This document shows positions 28,010 through 36,843 of a DNA stretch of 57,933 nt, piece by piece (the first letter of the stretch is position 1; each line of letters opens with the position of its first letter). The position numbers and the translations under genes are program-made. Under the pieces are notes generated by a model that saw nothing but the letters and a program-made list of their open reading frames with translations, ran no database searches and had not been told where the DNA came from. Source of the stretch: JAMOBE01 sp039908285 (GTDB taxonomy: Bacteria > Pseudomonadota > Alphaproteobacteria > Rhodospirillales > Rhodospirillaceae); contig JAMOBE010000016.1 in the NCBI GenBank assembly GCA_039908285.1, positions 1-57,933 on the forward strand, in the 5' to 3' direction.

Positions 28010-28546
28010 CTATTCCGCGGCCCTGCTCCGGTCCCCGGCCACGGTCAGCAGCGCCAGCAGGCCTTCCAGAAGCTGTCGCGGCGTCGGCGGGCAGCCGGGG
28101 ATGTGCAGGTCCACCGGAATCACCGCGTCCACGGCTCCGACCACGGCGTAGGATGCGGCGAAGATGCCGCCGGTGCAGGCGCAGTCACCGACCGCCACCA
28201 CCCAGCGGGGATCGGGGGTGGCCTGCAGGGTGCGCTCCAGCGCCTCGCGCATGTTGGCGGTGACCGGGCCGGTCACCAGCAGCACGTCGGCGTGACGGGG
28301 CGAGGCGACGAAGCGGATGCCGAACCTCTCGACGTCGTAGAAGACGTTGTTGAGGGCGTGGATCTCCAGCTCGCAGCCATTGCACGACCCGGCGTCCACC
28401 TCGCGGATGGCCAGGCTGCGGCCGAGCCGGGCGCGGGCGGCGGTCTTCATCCGCATCCCCAGCTCGATCAGGGCGGCCTCGGAGGGAGTCGGGGCCGGTT
28501 CGGTCAGGGGACCCGAGAAAAGGGTGCCGACGATGGTTTTCCACAT
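28010..28546 (-). CDS. Hydrogenase-4-like small subunit (HyfI/NuoB type)
   Basis: Iron-sulfur subunit of the membrane complex, equivalent to HyfI/HycG and NuoB. The 178-residue product keeps the cysteines for a proximal [4Fe-4S] cluster: GSCNGCELEI, GDCACTGG and IPGCPPTP. The VASPRHADVLLVTGPVTANM stretch is typical of hydrogenase-4 small subunits. ATG 28546 ends eight bases past the large-subunit stop, so it is the last gene of the operon. It is longer frames around it that are shadows. Confidence 0.9.
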   Translation of the reverse strand: MWKTIVGTLFSGPLTEPAPTPSEAALIELGMRMKTAARARLGRSLAIREVDAGSCNGCELEIHALNNVFYDVERFGIRFVASPRHADVLLVTGPVTANMREALERTLQATPDPRWVVAVGDCACTGGIFAASYAVVGAVDAVIPVDLHIPGCPPTPRQLLEGLLALLTVAGDRSRAAE

Positions 28547-28554
28547 GATGGCAC

Positions 28555-30078
28555 CTACAGGTCGTGACCGGAGTACGAACAGTTGAACGACTTGTTGCAC
28601 AGGGGGAAGTCGGCGACGATGTTGCCCTCGATCGCCACTTCCAGCAGGGGCCACTGGAACCAGGATGGGTCGCGCGGGTGACAGCGGGCCACCCGGCCGT
28701 CGGGCAGCAGGCGGACCCAGACCAGGATCTCGCCGCGGAAGCCCTCCACCAGCGCCATGCCCTCCCCGGCCTGGGGCGGCACCTCCACCGAGTCGGGGCC
28801 GGAGGGCAGGCGCTCCAGGATGTTCTCCACCAGGCCCAGGCTGGCGGTGACCTCGTGCATGCGCCCCCACACCCGGGCGTTGACGTCGCCGGTGGCCGAC
28901 ACCGGCACCTCGAACTCCAGGTCGTCGTAGGGCGGATAGGAGGGCGAAAGACGGGCGTCCAGATCCCGCGAGGACGCCCGGCCGATCACCCCTCCGGCGC
29001 CCAGGCGGTGGACCAGGTGGCTTCCCACCACGCCGGTGGCCACGGTGCGATCCAGGAGCGAGGTCTCGGCGTCGTAAATCTCGCACAGCCGGGCGAAGGC
29101 GGGACGGACCTCCGCCACCAGCGCCCACAGCACCCCGGCCTTCTCCGGACTCAGGTCCACGGCGACGCCTCCGGGGACGATGCGGTCCATCATCAGCCGA
29201 TGGCCGAAGCAGTGGTCGCAGGCGCGCAGGACCCGCTCGCGCAGGGCGCCGCAGTGGGCCAGCATCAGGGCGAAGGCGGCATCGTTGCAGATGGCGCCGA
29301 TGTCGCCGATGTGGTTGGCGATGCGCTCGAGTTCGGCCATCAGCCCCCGCAGCCAGGCCGCCCGCGGTGGCGCCTCGATCCCGGCCGCGGCCTCCACCGC
29401 CCGGGCGAAGGCCAGGGAGTAGGCGACGGTGCTGTCGCCGGACACGCGGGCCACGAACTTCGCCGCCTGGACCGGCGAGAGGCCCTCCATCAGCTTCTCC
29501 ACCCCCTTGTGCACGTAGCCCAGCCGCTCCTCCAGGCGCACGACGGTCTCGCCGTTGCAGTGGAAGCGGAAGTGTCCGGGCTCGATGATGCCGGCATGCA
29601 CCGGTCCCACCGGAATCTGGTGCACACCCTCCCCCTCCACCGGCAGGAAGGCGTAGGGACGGGGCGGCGGGGGCTCCCCCACGGCTGACGACAGCGGCGC
29701 CGCGATCGGCCAGCGGCCATGGTCGAGCCACGGCCTGGCATCGGGCAGCCCGATCGCCACCAGGCCATGGAGGTCCTGGATGGCCCGCTCCAGCCGCAGC
29801 GCCGCCGGCCGCACCGCCGCGACGCTCGGGAAGCGCCGGGACCGGCAGATCAGCGACACCACCGCCACCTCGCCGCCGTCCTCGTCGCGCAGGGCGAGGT
29901 GCACGAACCCGGTCTCCCCCCAGAGGCCGACCACGGACCAGTCGGAGACGGCAAGCCGGTTGATGATGTCGCTCCAGGCGTCCTCATTCACCTCGAAGCG
30001 CGGCCAGGGCCGGTGCGCGGCGACGTGGGTGCCGCCGCGGCCCTTCAGATAGCCAAGCATGGTCTCGGTCTGGGTCAT
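28555..30078 (-). CDS. Hydrogenase-4-like large subunit lacking Ni-binding cysteines (Ehr type)
   Basis: 507 residues. The N-terminal part (about 1-110) resembles NuoC/30 kDa, and the rest NuoD/HyfG large subunit. At the place of the first nickel motif (RxCGxC) the sequence reads R211-V-S-G-D-S216, with no cysteine. The C-terminal second motif (DPCxxC) is replaced by DFPLCNKSFNCSYSGHDL, where the two Cys are six apart. A Ni-Fe centre is therefore very unlikely. This matches the energy-converting hydrogenase-related (Ehr) group, whose reaction is not established. It lies between HyfF and HyfI genes and would couple some redox reaction to ion pumping. Confidence 0.9.
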   Translation of the reverse strand: MTQTETMLGYLKGRGGTHVAAHRPWPRFEVNEDAWSDIINRLAVSDWSVVGLWGETGFVHLALRDEDGGEVAVVSLICRSRRFPSVAAVRPAALRLERAIQDLHGLVAIGLPDARPWLDHGRWPIAAPLSSAVGEPPPPRPYAFLPVEGEGVHQIPVGPVHAGIIEPGHFRFHCNGETVVRLEERLGYVHKGVEKLMEGLSPVQAAKFVARVSGDSTVAYSLAFARAVEAAAGIEAPPRAAWLRGLMAELERIANHIGDIGAICNDAAFALMLAHCGALRERVLRACDHCFGHRLMMDRIVPGGVAVDLSPEKAGVLWALVAEVRPAFARLCEIYDAETSLLDRTVATGVVGSHLVHRLGAGGVIGRASSRDLDARLSPSYPPYDDLEFEVPVSATGDVNARVWGRMHEVTASLGLVENILERLPSGPDSVEVPPQAGEGMALVEGFRGEILVWVRLLPDGRVARCHPRDPSWFQWPLLEVAIEGNIVADFPLCNKSFNCSYSGHDL

Positions 30079-30088
30079 GGTCCGGCTC

Positions 30089-31525
30089 TCACCCCAGCAA
30101 TCGCGCGACGGACTGGAACCAGGCCACCAGCGGCGGCGGCAGGTACAGCCCGGCCACCAGCACCAGCGCCAGGTGCACCTGCAGCGGCAGCATGGAGGCC
30201 TCCACCTGGTTCTGGAGGTTGCCGCGCGGCACGCCGAACGCCAGCCCCTGAAGGCGCAGGATCAGCGCTCCGAACCCCACCAGCAGCGCCAGCACCAGCG
30301 GCACCGCCAGGATCGGCTGCCGGGCGATGGTGGTGGTGACCACCAGGAACTCGCTGGTGAAGATGCCGAGCGGCGGCAGCCCGGCGATGGCCACCACCCC
30401 CACCACCAGCGACCAGCCGAGCCGCGGGTGGCTCACGGTCAGGCCGCGCAGGTCGGCGATGGTCTGGGTGCCCTTCACCTGGGCGATGTGGCCGACGGTG
30501 AAGAAGATCGCCGACTTGGTCAGGCTGTGCATGGTCATGTGCAGGAGGCCGGCGAAGTTGGCGAGCGGCCCCCCGAGGCCAAAGGCGAAGGTGATGATGC
30601 CCATGTGCTCGATGGACGAATAGGCGAACAGGCGTTTGATGTCGCGGCGGCGGTACAGCATGACGCTGGCCAGCGACAGCGACGTCAGGCCCATGGCGAT
30701 CATCAGCGGCCCGGGCGCCAGGGCCTCGCCGTTGGCGGCGAGCAGCATCTTGAACCGCAGCACCGCATACAGCGCCACGTTCAGCAGGAGGCCAGACAGC
30801 ACCGCCGATATGGGCGTCGGTCCCTCGGCATGGGCGTCGGGCAGCCAGGCGTGCAGCGGCGCCAGCCCCGCCTTGGTCCCATAGCCGATCAGCAGGAACA
30901 CGAAGGCGAGGTTGAGAAGCGTCGGGTCGAACTCCGCCACCCGCGCGAGAAGGTCCGTCCAGGCCATGGCCGGCAGCCCCCCGCCCATCACCGGCTGGGC
31001 CGCCAGGTACAGGAGGATGGTGCCGAACAGGGCGAGGGCGATGCCGACGCCGCACAGGATGAAGTACTTCCACGCCGCCTCGATGGCGGCATGGGTGCGG
31101 TAGAGGCTGACCATCAGCGCCGTGGTCAGGGTCGCCCCCTCCACCGCCACCCACAGGAATCCCAGGTTGTTGGCCATCAGCCCGAACAGCAGGGTGAAGA
31201 CGAAGGCCTGGTACATGGCGTGATAGAAGCGCAAGGACTTTGGCGTCAGACGCCCGATCTCGATCTCGTGGCGGATATAGGTGGCGCTGAAGATGCTGGT
31301 GGTGGTGGCGACGAAGGCGGTCAGGACGATGAGATAGATGTTGAAGTCGTCCACGAACAGCAGCGGCGAGTGGGCTCGCTCGGTGACGAACAGGCCGAGA
31401 CTGGCGACGAAGGTCGCCGCCGAGGCGGTCACGTTGATCCACGCCCCCAGTCGGTAGCCCCTCACCAGGGCGAGGACCACGGCCGAAAGCAGCGGAATGA
31501 GAAGGAGCAGCAGGGCGACGCTCAC
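30089..31525 (-). CDS. hyfF: Hydrogenase-4-like membrane subunit F (NuoN/L/M antiporter type)
   Basis: Polytopic membrane protein, 478 residues, about 14 hydrophobic segments, of the proton-translocating NuoLMN/Mrp family. Typical family stretches are ANNLGFLWVAVEGATLTTAL, GYGTKAGLAPLHAWLPDAHA (with the conserved Lys) and SIEHMGIITFAFGLGG. The GTG start at 31525 overlaps the hyfE stop (GTGA). Longer frames upstream run through hyfE and are shadows. Confidence 0.9.
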   Translation of the reverse strand: MSVALLLLLIPLLSAVVLALVRGYRLGAWINVTASAATFVASLGLFVTERAHSPLLFVDDFNIYLIVLTAFVATTTSIFSATYIRHEIEIGRLTPKSLRFYHAMYQAFVFTLLFGLMANNLGFLWVAVEGATLTTALMVSLYRTHAAIEAAWKYFILCGVGIALALFGTILLYLAAQPVMGGGLPAMAWTDLLARVAEFDPTLLNLAFVFLLIGYGTKAGLAPLHAWLPDAHAEGPTPISAVLSGLLLNVALYAVLRFKMLLAANGEALAPGPLMIAMGLTSLSLASVMLYRRRDIKRLFAYSSIEHMGIITFAFGLGGPLANFAGLLHMTMHSLTKSAIFFTVGHIAQVKGTQTIADLRGLTVSHPRLGWSLVVGVVAIAGLPPLGIFTSEFLVVTTTIARQPILAVPLVLALLVGFGALILRLQGLAFGVPRGNLQNQVEASMLPLQVHLALVLVAGLYLPPPLVAWFQSVARLLG

Positions 31526-32184
31526 CGCCGTTCTCCCCGGAAGGTCTCGAGGTACTGCACATCCAGGGTATCGAAGCGCTCGCGGATGTGGAAGAAGAAG
31601 ATGCCGAAGATGATGAAGGCCACCATCACCGAGAACGCCACCGACATCTCGACCACCAGCGGCATGCCCTCGACCCCCACGGCCGCCAGGATCAGGCCGT
31701 TCTCCAGCGACATGAACCCGACCACCTGGGTCACCGCGTTGCGCCGGGTGATCATCATCAAAAGGCCGAGCAGCACCGTGGACAGGGCGAGGGCCAGACT
31801 CTCGCGGGTCAATGCGCCCGAGGCGAAGGTCACCGGCAGCACCAGCATGATGGACAGCGCGACAAGGCTGGCTCCCGCCACCAGGCTCGGCCCGACGCCG
31901 AGGGCGGTATCGATGGTGCGGTGGATGCCGAACGTCCGGATCACCCTGTGCAGCACGTAGGGGATGACGATGGCCTTGAACACCAGGGCGATGCCGGCGG
32001 TCACGTACAGGTGGGGCGCCGCGTGGATGTGGGCCTGCCACGCCGCCGCCGCCGCCAGCACCAGGGCCTGCATGGCGAAGGTATTGATGACGCCGAACAG
32101 GCGGCGCTGGTAGAGCAGCATGAAGCTGAGCAGCAGCACGGTGCCGTCGAACAGGTGGGCGATGTCGTACTCGAGACTGGTCAT
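31522..32184 (-). CDS. hyfE: Hydrogenase-4-like membrane subunit E
   Basis: 220-residue membrane protein with about six or seven helices. The C-terminal half (FMSLENGLILAAVGVEGMPL) has the NuoK-like Glu seen in HyfE. ATG 32184 lies three bases from the hyfC stop and the gene's stop overlaps the hyfF start, so all are translated together. It likely forms part of the ion path of the complex. Confidence 0.88.
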   Translation of the reverse strand: MTSLEYDIAHLFDGTVLLLSFMLLYQRRLFGVINTFAMQALVLAAAAAWQAHIHAAPHLYVTAGIALVFKAIVIPYVLHRVIRTFGIHRTIDTALGVGPSLVAGASLVALSIMLVLPVTFASGALTRESLALALSTVLLGLLMMITRRNAVTQVVGFMSLENGLILAAVGVEGMPLVVEMSVAFSVMVAFIIFGIFFFHIRERFDTLDVQYLETFRGERR

Positions 32185-32186
32185 GC

Positions 32187-33134
32187 CTAAAGCGCCCGCG
32201 AAATGTACAGATAGATCATGGCGAGAAGGCCGAGCATCAGGGCTCCGCCCAGGAACTCGCTGACGCGGAACACCCGCATCTTGGCGATGCTGGTCTCGAA
32301 CACGGCAAGCGCCACCCCGCCACCGATCAGCTTGGCCAGATAGACCAATAGACCGAACCCGAAGCCGGCGGCACCCACCTCGCGGGTGGCGATGCCGAAA
32401 GGCAGGAACACGCAGATGATCAGCGACAGGTACAGCAGCAGCTTGACCATCGCCGCCACCTCGATCAGCGCCAGATGCCTGCCCGAGTACTCCAGCACCA
32501 TGGCCTCGTGGACCATGGTCAGTTCCAGGTGGGTCGCGGGGTTGTCCACCGGGATGCGCGCGTTCTCGGCGAGGGCGACTATGATCAGGGCGATCAGCGC
32601 CATCAGCAGCGACACCCGGATGCCGACCCGGGACACGGCGATGAACTCCGCCACATCCACCAGCGACGTGGAGTGCACCAGCAGCGAGACCGTAAAGATC
32701 ACCGTCAGCACCGCCGGCTCGGCCAGGGTGCCGAACATCGCCTCGCGGCTCGAACCGATGCCGCCGAAGCTGGTGCCGATGTCGAGGCCGGCCAGGGCGG
32801 TGAAGAAGCGGGCGGCGCCGAGGAACGCCACCAGGGCGATGAGGTCGGCGGCCGGTCCCAGCAGCAGCCCGGTGGTGAAGGTGGGCACCAGCGCCGCCGC
32901 GAACCACAGGGTGGTAAAGACCATGTAGGGCGTGCTGCGGAACAGCCAGGAGGCGTTGTCCGCCAGCACCGCGTCCTTGCGCAGCAGCCGGGCCAGGTCG
33001 CGGTAGGGCTGCAGAAGGCCCGGCCCACGCCGGCCCACCAGCCGCGCCTTGACCAGCCGCACGAGGCCGGTCAGGCCCGGCGCCAGGCCGAGAACCAGGG
33101 CAATCTGCATCATCTGGGCCAGGACGTCGGTCAT
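32187..33134 (-). CDS. hyfC: Hydrogenase-4-like membrane subunit C (NuoH type)
   Basis: 315-residue membrane protein of the NuoH/HyfC family that joins the redox arm to the membrane arm. The KARLVGRRGPGLLQPYRDL and the ENARIPVDNPATHLELTMVH loop with its conserved acidic residues are clear. ATG 33134 overlaps the hyfB stop (ATGA), showing coupling. Confidence 0.92.
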   Translation of the reverse strand: MTDVLAQMMQIALVLGLAPGLTGLVRLVKARLVGRRGPGLLQPYRDLARLLRKDAVLADNASWLFRSTPYMVFTTLWFAAALVPTFTTGLLLGPAADLIALVAFLGAARFFTALAGLDIGTSFGGIGSSREAMFGTLAEPAVLTVIFTVSLLVHSTSLVDVAEFIAVSRVGIRVSLLMALIALIIVALAENARIPVDNPATHLELTMVHEAMVLEYSGRHLALIEVAAMVKLLLYLSLIICVFLPFGIATREVGAAGFGFGLLVYLAKLIGGGVALAVFETSIAKMRVFRVSEFLGGALMLGLLAMIYLYISRAL

Positions 33135-35149
33135 CGGATCACCACGACGACGATCAACAGCATCACCAGCGCCGCGAACATCACCGCCAGGTACTCGCGG
33201 ATGGTCATGAACTGGAACTTGTTGGTGCGCCCGGTCACGAAGCCGATGGCCATCACCACCGGGCGATAGAACCACTCCCACACCAGGTCACGGCTGGTCA
33301 CGGAGAAGTGGGCCGGCCGGATCTCCCCCGGTTCGGGCATGTCCACCACCTCCCTGGTCCGGAAGGCGGCGGCGCCAAATACGCGGCGGATGGGCTGGGC
33401 AAAACTCGACGCGGTGTACTGGGTGTCGGGGCTGGGGTCGGGAAAGCCGCAGTCCCAGGCCGCCGAGCGGCGGACGCGCCCCGAGGCGATGCGGCGGACC
33501 TGAAGCGTCAGCAGGGCCATGGCGCCGACGGCCAGCAGCATGACCATGCCGCTGTAGGAACTGGCCCGATCGGCCACCGGCGTCAGCCACAGCCAGCCGG
33601 CTCCGCCGCTGGCCAGCGGGCTGGTGCCGAGCAGACCCGCGACCAGGGGCGTCAGCAGCGACAGCACGAACACCGGCAGCACCCCGAACACGATGCAGGC
33701 GCCGCCCAGGATCATCATCGGCAGGCGCATGGACAGCCCGACCTCGGCGGCGGCGGCGGCCTCCGGCGACCGGGGACGGCCGAGAAAGGCGATGCCGAAG
33801 GCCCGCACGAAACAGGCCGCGGCGAGGGCCGTCGCCAGGGCCAGCATCGCCCCCGCCACCGGTACCGCGAGTTTCAACCCCCATTGGTTCAGCAGGGGAC
33901 CGCTCAGCACCGCCTGGAACAGCAGCCACTCGGAAGCGAACCCGTTGAGCGGCGGCAGGGCCGAGATGGCGGCGCTGCCGATCAGGCAGGCGACGGCGGT
34001 CGTCGGCAGGCGATGGATCAGTCCCCCCAGGCGTTCCAGGTCGCGATGGCCGGTGGCCGTCAGCACCGCGCCGGCGCCGAGGAACAGGAGGCTCTTGTAC
34101 AGGGAGTGGTTGAAGGCATGGAACAGGGCCGCCACCAGCGACAGCCCGGCCAGGGCACCATGGCCGTTGGCCTCGAAGGCGAGGGCGAGGCCGATGCCGC
34201 AGACGATGACGCCGACGTTCTCCACCGTGCTGTAGGCGAGCAGAGTCTTGATGTCCCGCTGCACCACGGCGTACAGCACCCCCAGCACGGCCGTGCCGGC
34301 CCCCAGCGCCAGCACCACCAGTCCCCACCACCACTCCACGTGGTGGACCAGGTCGAACAGGATGCGGATCATGGCGTAGATGGCGACCTTGGTCATCACC
34401 CCGCTCATCAGCGCCGAGACGTGGCTGGGAGCGGCCGGGTGGGCCAGCGGCAGCCAGGCGTGCAGCGGCACGATGCCCGCCTTGGACCCGGCGCCCAGCA
34501 GCACCCCGCCCAGCACCACTCCGGCGGCCAGGGGCGACAGGTCCCGCGCCCGCATCGCCGCGAAGGCGTAGTCGCCCGCGGCTCCGGCCAGGATGCCGAA
34601 GGTCAGGATCATCGCCATGGTGCCGAAGGCGGCCATCACCAGATAGACCTGCGCGGCGCGGCGGGTCTCGGGCCGGCGGTGGGAACTCAGCACCAGCAGC
34701 CAGGACGACACCGACATGGCCTCCCAGGCCACCAGGAAAGTGAAGGCGTCGTCGGCGACGGGCACCAGGTTCATGCCGGCCAGGAACAGGGGGAAGAACG
34801 GCAGCACCCGCGCCGGCTCCTCCTCGTGCCGTCCGTATCCCACCCCGTACAGGGCGGCGAGACCGGACACCACGTTGACGATCAGCAGAATGAAGGCGGA
34901 CAGGCCATCCAGTCGAAACCGCGAGGGCAACCACGGCAGGCCGATCGGCAGCGACAGTTCAGGCGGCGCCGACGGCCCGCTCCCCAGCAGAAAGGCCAGC
35001 ACGATCAGGGCGTTGACGGCCGACACCGCCGCACAGCCGCCATAGACGGCCAGGCGAACATGTCCCCCTCCGTGCTCCCGCCCGGCCGTGGCGCCCAGGA
35101 GGAAGAGCGCCAGCAGAACGGCATTCGCGAGAAGCAGCGCGGCAAGCAC
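33131..35149 (-). CDS. hyfB: Hydrogenase-4-like membrane subunit B (NuoL/Mrp antiporter type)
   Basis: First gene of the six-gene operon. The 672-residue product has about 16 hydrophobic segments and the antiporter signatures FLVAWEAMSVSSWLLV, GSKAGIVPLHAWLPLAHPAA and YSTVENVGVIVCGIGLAL. A C-terminal extension resembles that of HyfB. The start is a GTG at 35149 without an obvious ribosome site, so the exact start is not secure. No HyfA, HyfD or HyfH gene is present nearby, giving a minimal complex of B, C, E, F, G and I. Confidence 0.9.
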   Translation of the reverse strand: MLAALLLANAVLLALFLLGATAGREHGGGHVRLAVYGGCAAVSAVNALIVLAFLLGSGPSAPPELSLPIGLPWLPSRFRLDGLSAFILLIVNVVSGLAALYGVGYGRHEEEPARVLPFFPLFLAGMNLVPVADDAFTFLVAWEAMSVSSWLLVLSSHRRPETRRAAQVYLVMAAFGTMAMILTFGILAGAAGDYAFAAMRARDLSPLAAGVVLGGVLLGAGSKAGIVPLHAWLPLAHPAAPSHVSALMSGVMTKVAIYAMIRILFDLVHHVEWWWGLVVLALGAGTAVLGVLYAVVQRDIKTLLAYSTVENVGVIVCGIGLALAFEANGHGALAGLSLVAALFHAFNHSLYKSLLFLGAGAVLTATGHRDLERLGGLIHRLPTTAVACLIGSAAISALPPLNGFASEWLLFQAVLSGPLLNQWGLKLAVPVAGAMLALATALAAACFVRAFGIAFLGRPRSPEAAAAAEVGLSMRLPMMILGGACIVFGVLPVFVLSLLTPLVAGLLGTSPLASGGAGWLWLTPVADRASSYSGMVMLLAVGAMALLTLQVRRIASGRVRRSAAWDCGFPDPSPDTQYTASSFAQPIRRVFGAAAFRTREVVDMPEPGEIRPAHFSVTSRDLVWEWFYRPVVMAIGFVTGRTNKFQFMTIREYLAVMFAALVMLLIVVVVIR

Positions 35150-35168
35150 GACTCAGTGACCCCGAGGA

Positions 35169-35196
35169 TGGCGGGCTCCCTCCACGGGAGCCCCGG
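35169..35196 (-). terminator. Hairpin between prmA and hyfB
   Basis: GGGCTCCC and GGGAGCCC pair around a five-base loop (35173-35193) in the 86-base gap after prmA. No U tract follows on the minus strand, so it may be only a partial terminator. Confidence 0.4.
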
Positions 35197-35235
35197 ATTG
35201 GCAGTGGGGCAGTCTGCACCCGCCCGCGCCGCGTG

Positions 35236-36153
35236 TCAGCATTTTTTGTTTATTTCCTCGGCGGCGGCGCGGAGAACGAGGGTGATCCACGGCTCGATCA
35301 CCACGCGGTGCTCGAGCCGCAGCCCCTGCGGACGGAAGGCGGCGAGGATCTGGCGCTCCTGGCGGACCAGCAGGCCGGAGAGGATCACGGTCCCCCCGGG
35401 CCGCAGGCTGGCGCACAGGCGGTGGGCCATGCGGGCCAGGGGGCGGGCCAGGATGTTGGCGACGATCAGGTCGTAGGGGCCGGCCGCGCGTACCGCCCGG
35501 GCCTTGAAGCCGTCGCCCTCCATGGCCCGCACCAGGCCTTTGAGGCCATTGCCGCGGGCGTTGAAGGCGGTGACGACGACGGCGTCGGGGTCGATGTCGG
35601 CGGCGACCACGGGAACCCGCCACGCCCTGGCGATGGCGAGGGCGAGAATGCCTGAGCCGCATCCCATATCCAGGGGACGGCGCACCCGCCGCTGCCGGGC
35701 CAGGCGGTCGAGGGCGGCCAGGCAGCCCCGGGTGCTCTGGTGCTCGCCGGAGCCGAAGGCGGTGCCGGCGTCGATCAGCAGCGGCAACCGGGTCGCCGGA
35801 GTCCGCCCCTCGAAGTGGGAGCCGTGAATGAAAAAGCGGCCGACGGCGATCGGCGGAAAGGAGGTCAGGTTCTCCCTCACCCAGTCCCGGGGCGAGAGGC
35901 GGGTGATGCGAATCGCCGGGTCCGGGACGCCGGCGGCGGCGGCGGCGACGGCGAGTCGGGTGGCGACCTGGACCGGATCGGGCGCCTCGCGGCACACGGC
36001 CTCTATCCTCCAGCCGCCCTGGTCGGGTCCCTCCTCGATCTCGGAGGTGGCGAGGGCGTCGGCAAGCGGCTCCAGCGCCGCCTCGAACGCCGGCAGGGCG
36101 GCCGGGCTGGTCACCATCTCGATGCACCAGGTATCGACGGCGGGATGAGGCAT
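35236..36153 (-). CDS. prmA: Ribosomal protein L11 methyltransferase PrmA
   Basis: Trimethylates lysines and the N-terminus of ribosomal protein L11. The 305-residue product has an N-terminal substrate-recognition domain, then a class I methyltransferase with DAGTAFGSGEHQSTRGCLAA (a PrmA signature), the SAM motif LDMGCGSGILALA, and YDLIVANILARPL with the NPPY-like NIL. ATG 36153 is used. It precedes the Hyf operon but is separated by a hairpin. Confidence 0.95.
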   Translation of the reverse strand: MPHPAVDTWCIEMVTSPAALPAFEAALEPLADALATSEIEEGPDQGGWRIEAVCREAPDPVQVATRLAVAAAAAGVPDPAIRITRLSPRDWVRENLTSFPPIAVGRFFIHGSHFEGRTPATRLPLLIDAGTAFGSGEHQSTRGCLAALDRLARQRRVRRPLDMGCGSGILALAIARAWRVPVVAADIDPDAVVVTAFNARGNGLKGLVRAMEGDGFKARAVRAAGPYDLIVANILARPLARMAHRLCASLRPGGTVILSGLLVRQERQILAAFRPQGLRLEHRVVIEPWITLVLRAAAEEINKKC

Positions 36154-36177
36154 GGAATGGTCCGTGTTTGAAGCCTG

Positions 36178-36211
36178 AACAAACAGAGACGGCCATCCCT
36201 GAGGATGGCCG
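36178..36211 (-). terminator. Terminator of the phasin gene
   Basis: CGGCCATCC and GGATGGCCG form a perfect 9-bp stem with a four-base loop (36190-36211). Read on the minus strand it is followed by TCTCTGTTTGTT. It lies about 40 bases after the phasin stop. Confidence 0.75.
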
Positions 36212-36252
36212 CTCCATTGGATTCCGGAAACCCCGTGTGAACGGTGGCCGGA

Positions 36253-36738
36253 TTACTTCTTGACGCCGACCTTGTCGCCGGCCTTCACCATGACGTCCTT
36301 GAGTTCGTCAAGGACCTGGCTGAACCGCACGTTGAGAAGCTCGAACACTTCGCTGTTCGACTTCGCAACCATCTCGGACATCTCGCGCATGTTGGCGATC
36401 GAGCGCTCGAACGCCTCCTTGGCCAGGGCGGTCTGCTTCGCCAGCTTCTCCTGCGGAGAGGCGGTGCCGGTCATGCCCTGGGTGGCCTCGGCGACTTCCT
36501 GCATGGTCTGGCGCAGGATTTCGGTCTGGCGCTTCATCATGGCCTGAACGCCTTCGAAGGCGAGACGGTTGGCGGCCGTCAGGGCCTCGATGTTCTTGCG
36601 CTGGCTGGCCAGGATCGACTCCATGTCGACGCCGGGCATCTTGAACTCACCCATCATCTTGGTGACGTCCATCATCTTGGTGACGTCCATCATCTTGGTG
36701 ATGTCGAAATCGAAAAAGTTTTCCGCAGGCTTGGCCAT
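36253..36738 (-). CDS. Phasin family protein
   Basis: Coats polyhydroxyalkanoate granules and controls their size. The 161-residue helical product has the phasin core (about 45-150, NIEALTAANRLAFEGVQAMM and the SNSEVFELLNVRFSQ end). Residues 13-30 contain three repeats of DVTKMM/DITKMM, encoded by 18-bp tandem units. A GAGAGGAG site precedes the ATG. Its promoter carries a PhaR-type palindrome on the -10 box, so it should be repressed by PhaR and induced when granules form. Confidence 0.93.
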   Translation of the reverse strand: MAKPAENFFDFDITKMMDVTKMMDVTKMMGEFKMPGVDMESILASQRKNIEALTAANRLAFEGVQAMMKRQTEILRQTMQEVAEATQGMTGTASPQEKLAKQTALAKEAFERSIANMREMSEMVAKSNSEVFELLNVRFSQVLDELKDVMVKAGDKVGVKK

Positions 36739-36771
36739 CGTCTAGCTCCTCTCTACGTGCATCCCCGTTTC

Positions 36772-36788
36772 ATGCTGCAGTGCAGCAT
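36772..36788. promoter_or_regulatory. Probable PhaR operator
   Basis: A perfect 17-bp palindrome with one central base, ATGCTGCAGTGCAGCAT, overlaps the phasin -10 box. PhaR sites in other bacteria are TGC-rich dyads of CTGC-N3/4-GCAG form; this one has the same core. A related half, TTGCAGTGCA, lies at 36821-36830. That PhaR binds here is inferred. Confidence 0.65.
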
Positions 36789-36812
36789 AAACAGCACGCC
36801 TGTTGACGTCAA
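36784..36812 (-). promoter_or_regulatory. Promoter of the phasin gene
   Basis: On the minus strand TTGACG (36812-36807) and TATGCT (36789-36784) are spaced by exactly 17 bases. Transcription would start near 36777, inside the palindrome. Confidence 0.6.
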
Positions 36813-36843
36813 GATCATTTTTGCAGTGCACAACAACCATAGA

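Noticed and set aside
28555..30078. A functional Ni-Fe hydrogenase large subunit
   Set aside because: Both Ni-binding CxxC motifs are missing, so I called it Ehr-like instead.
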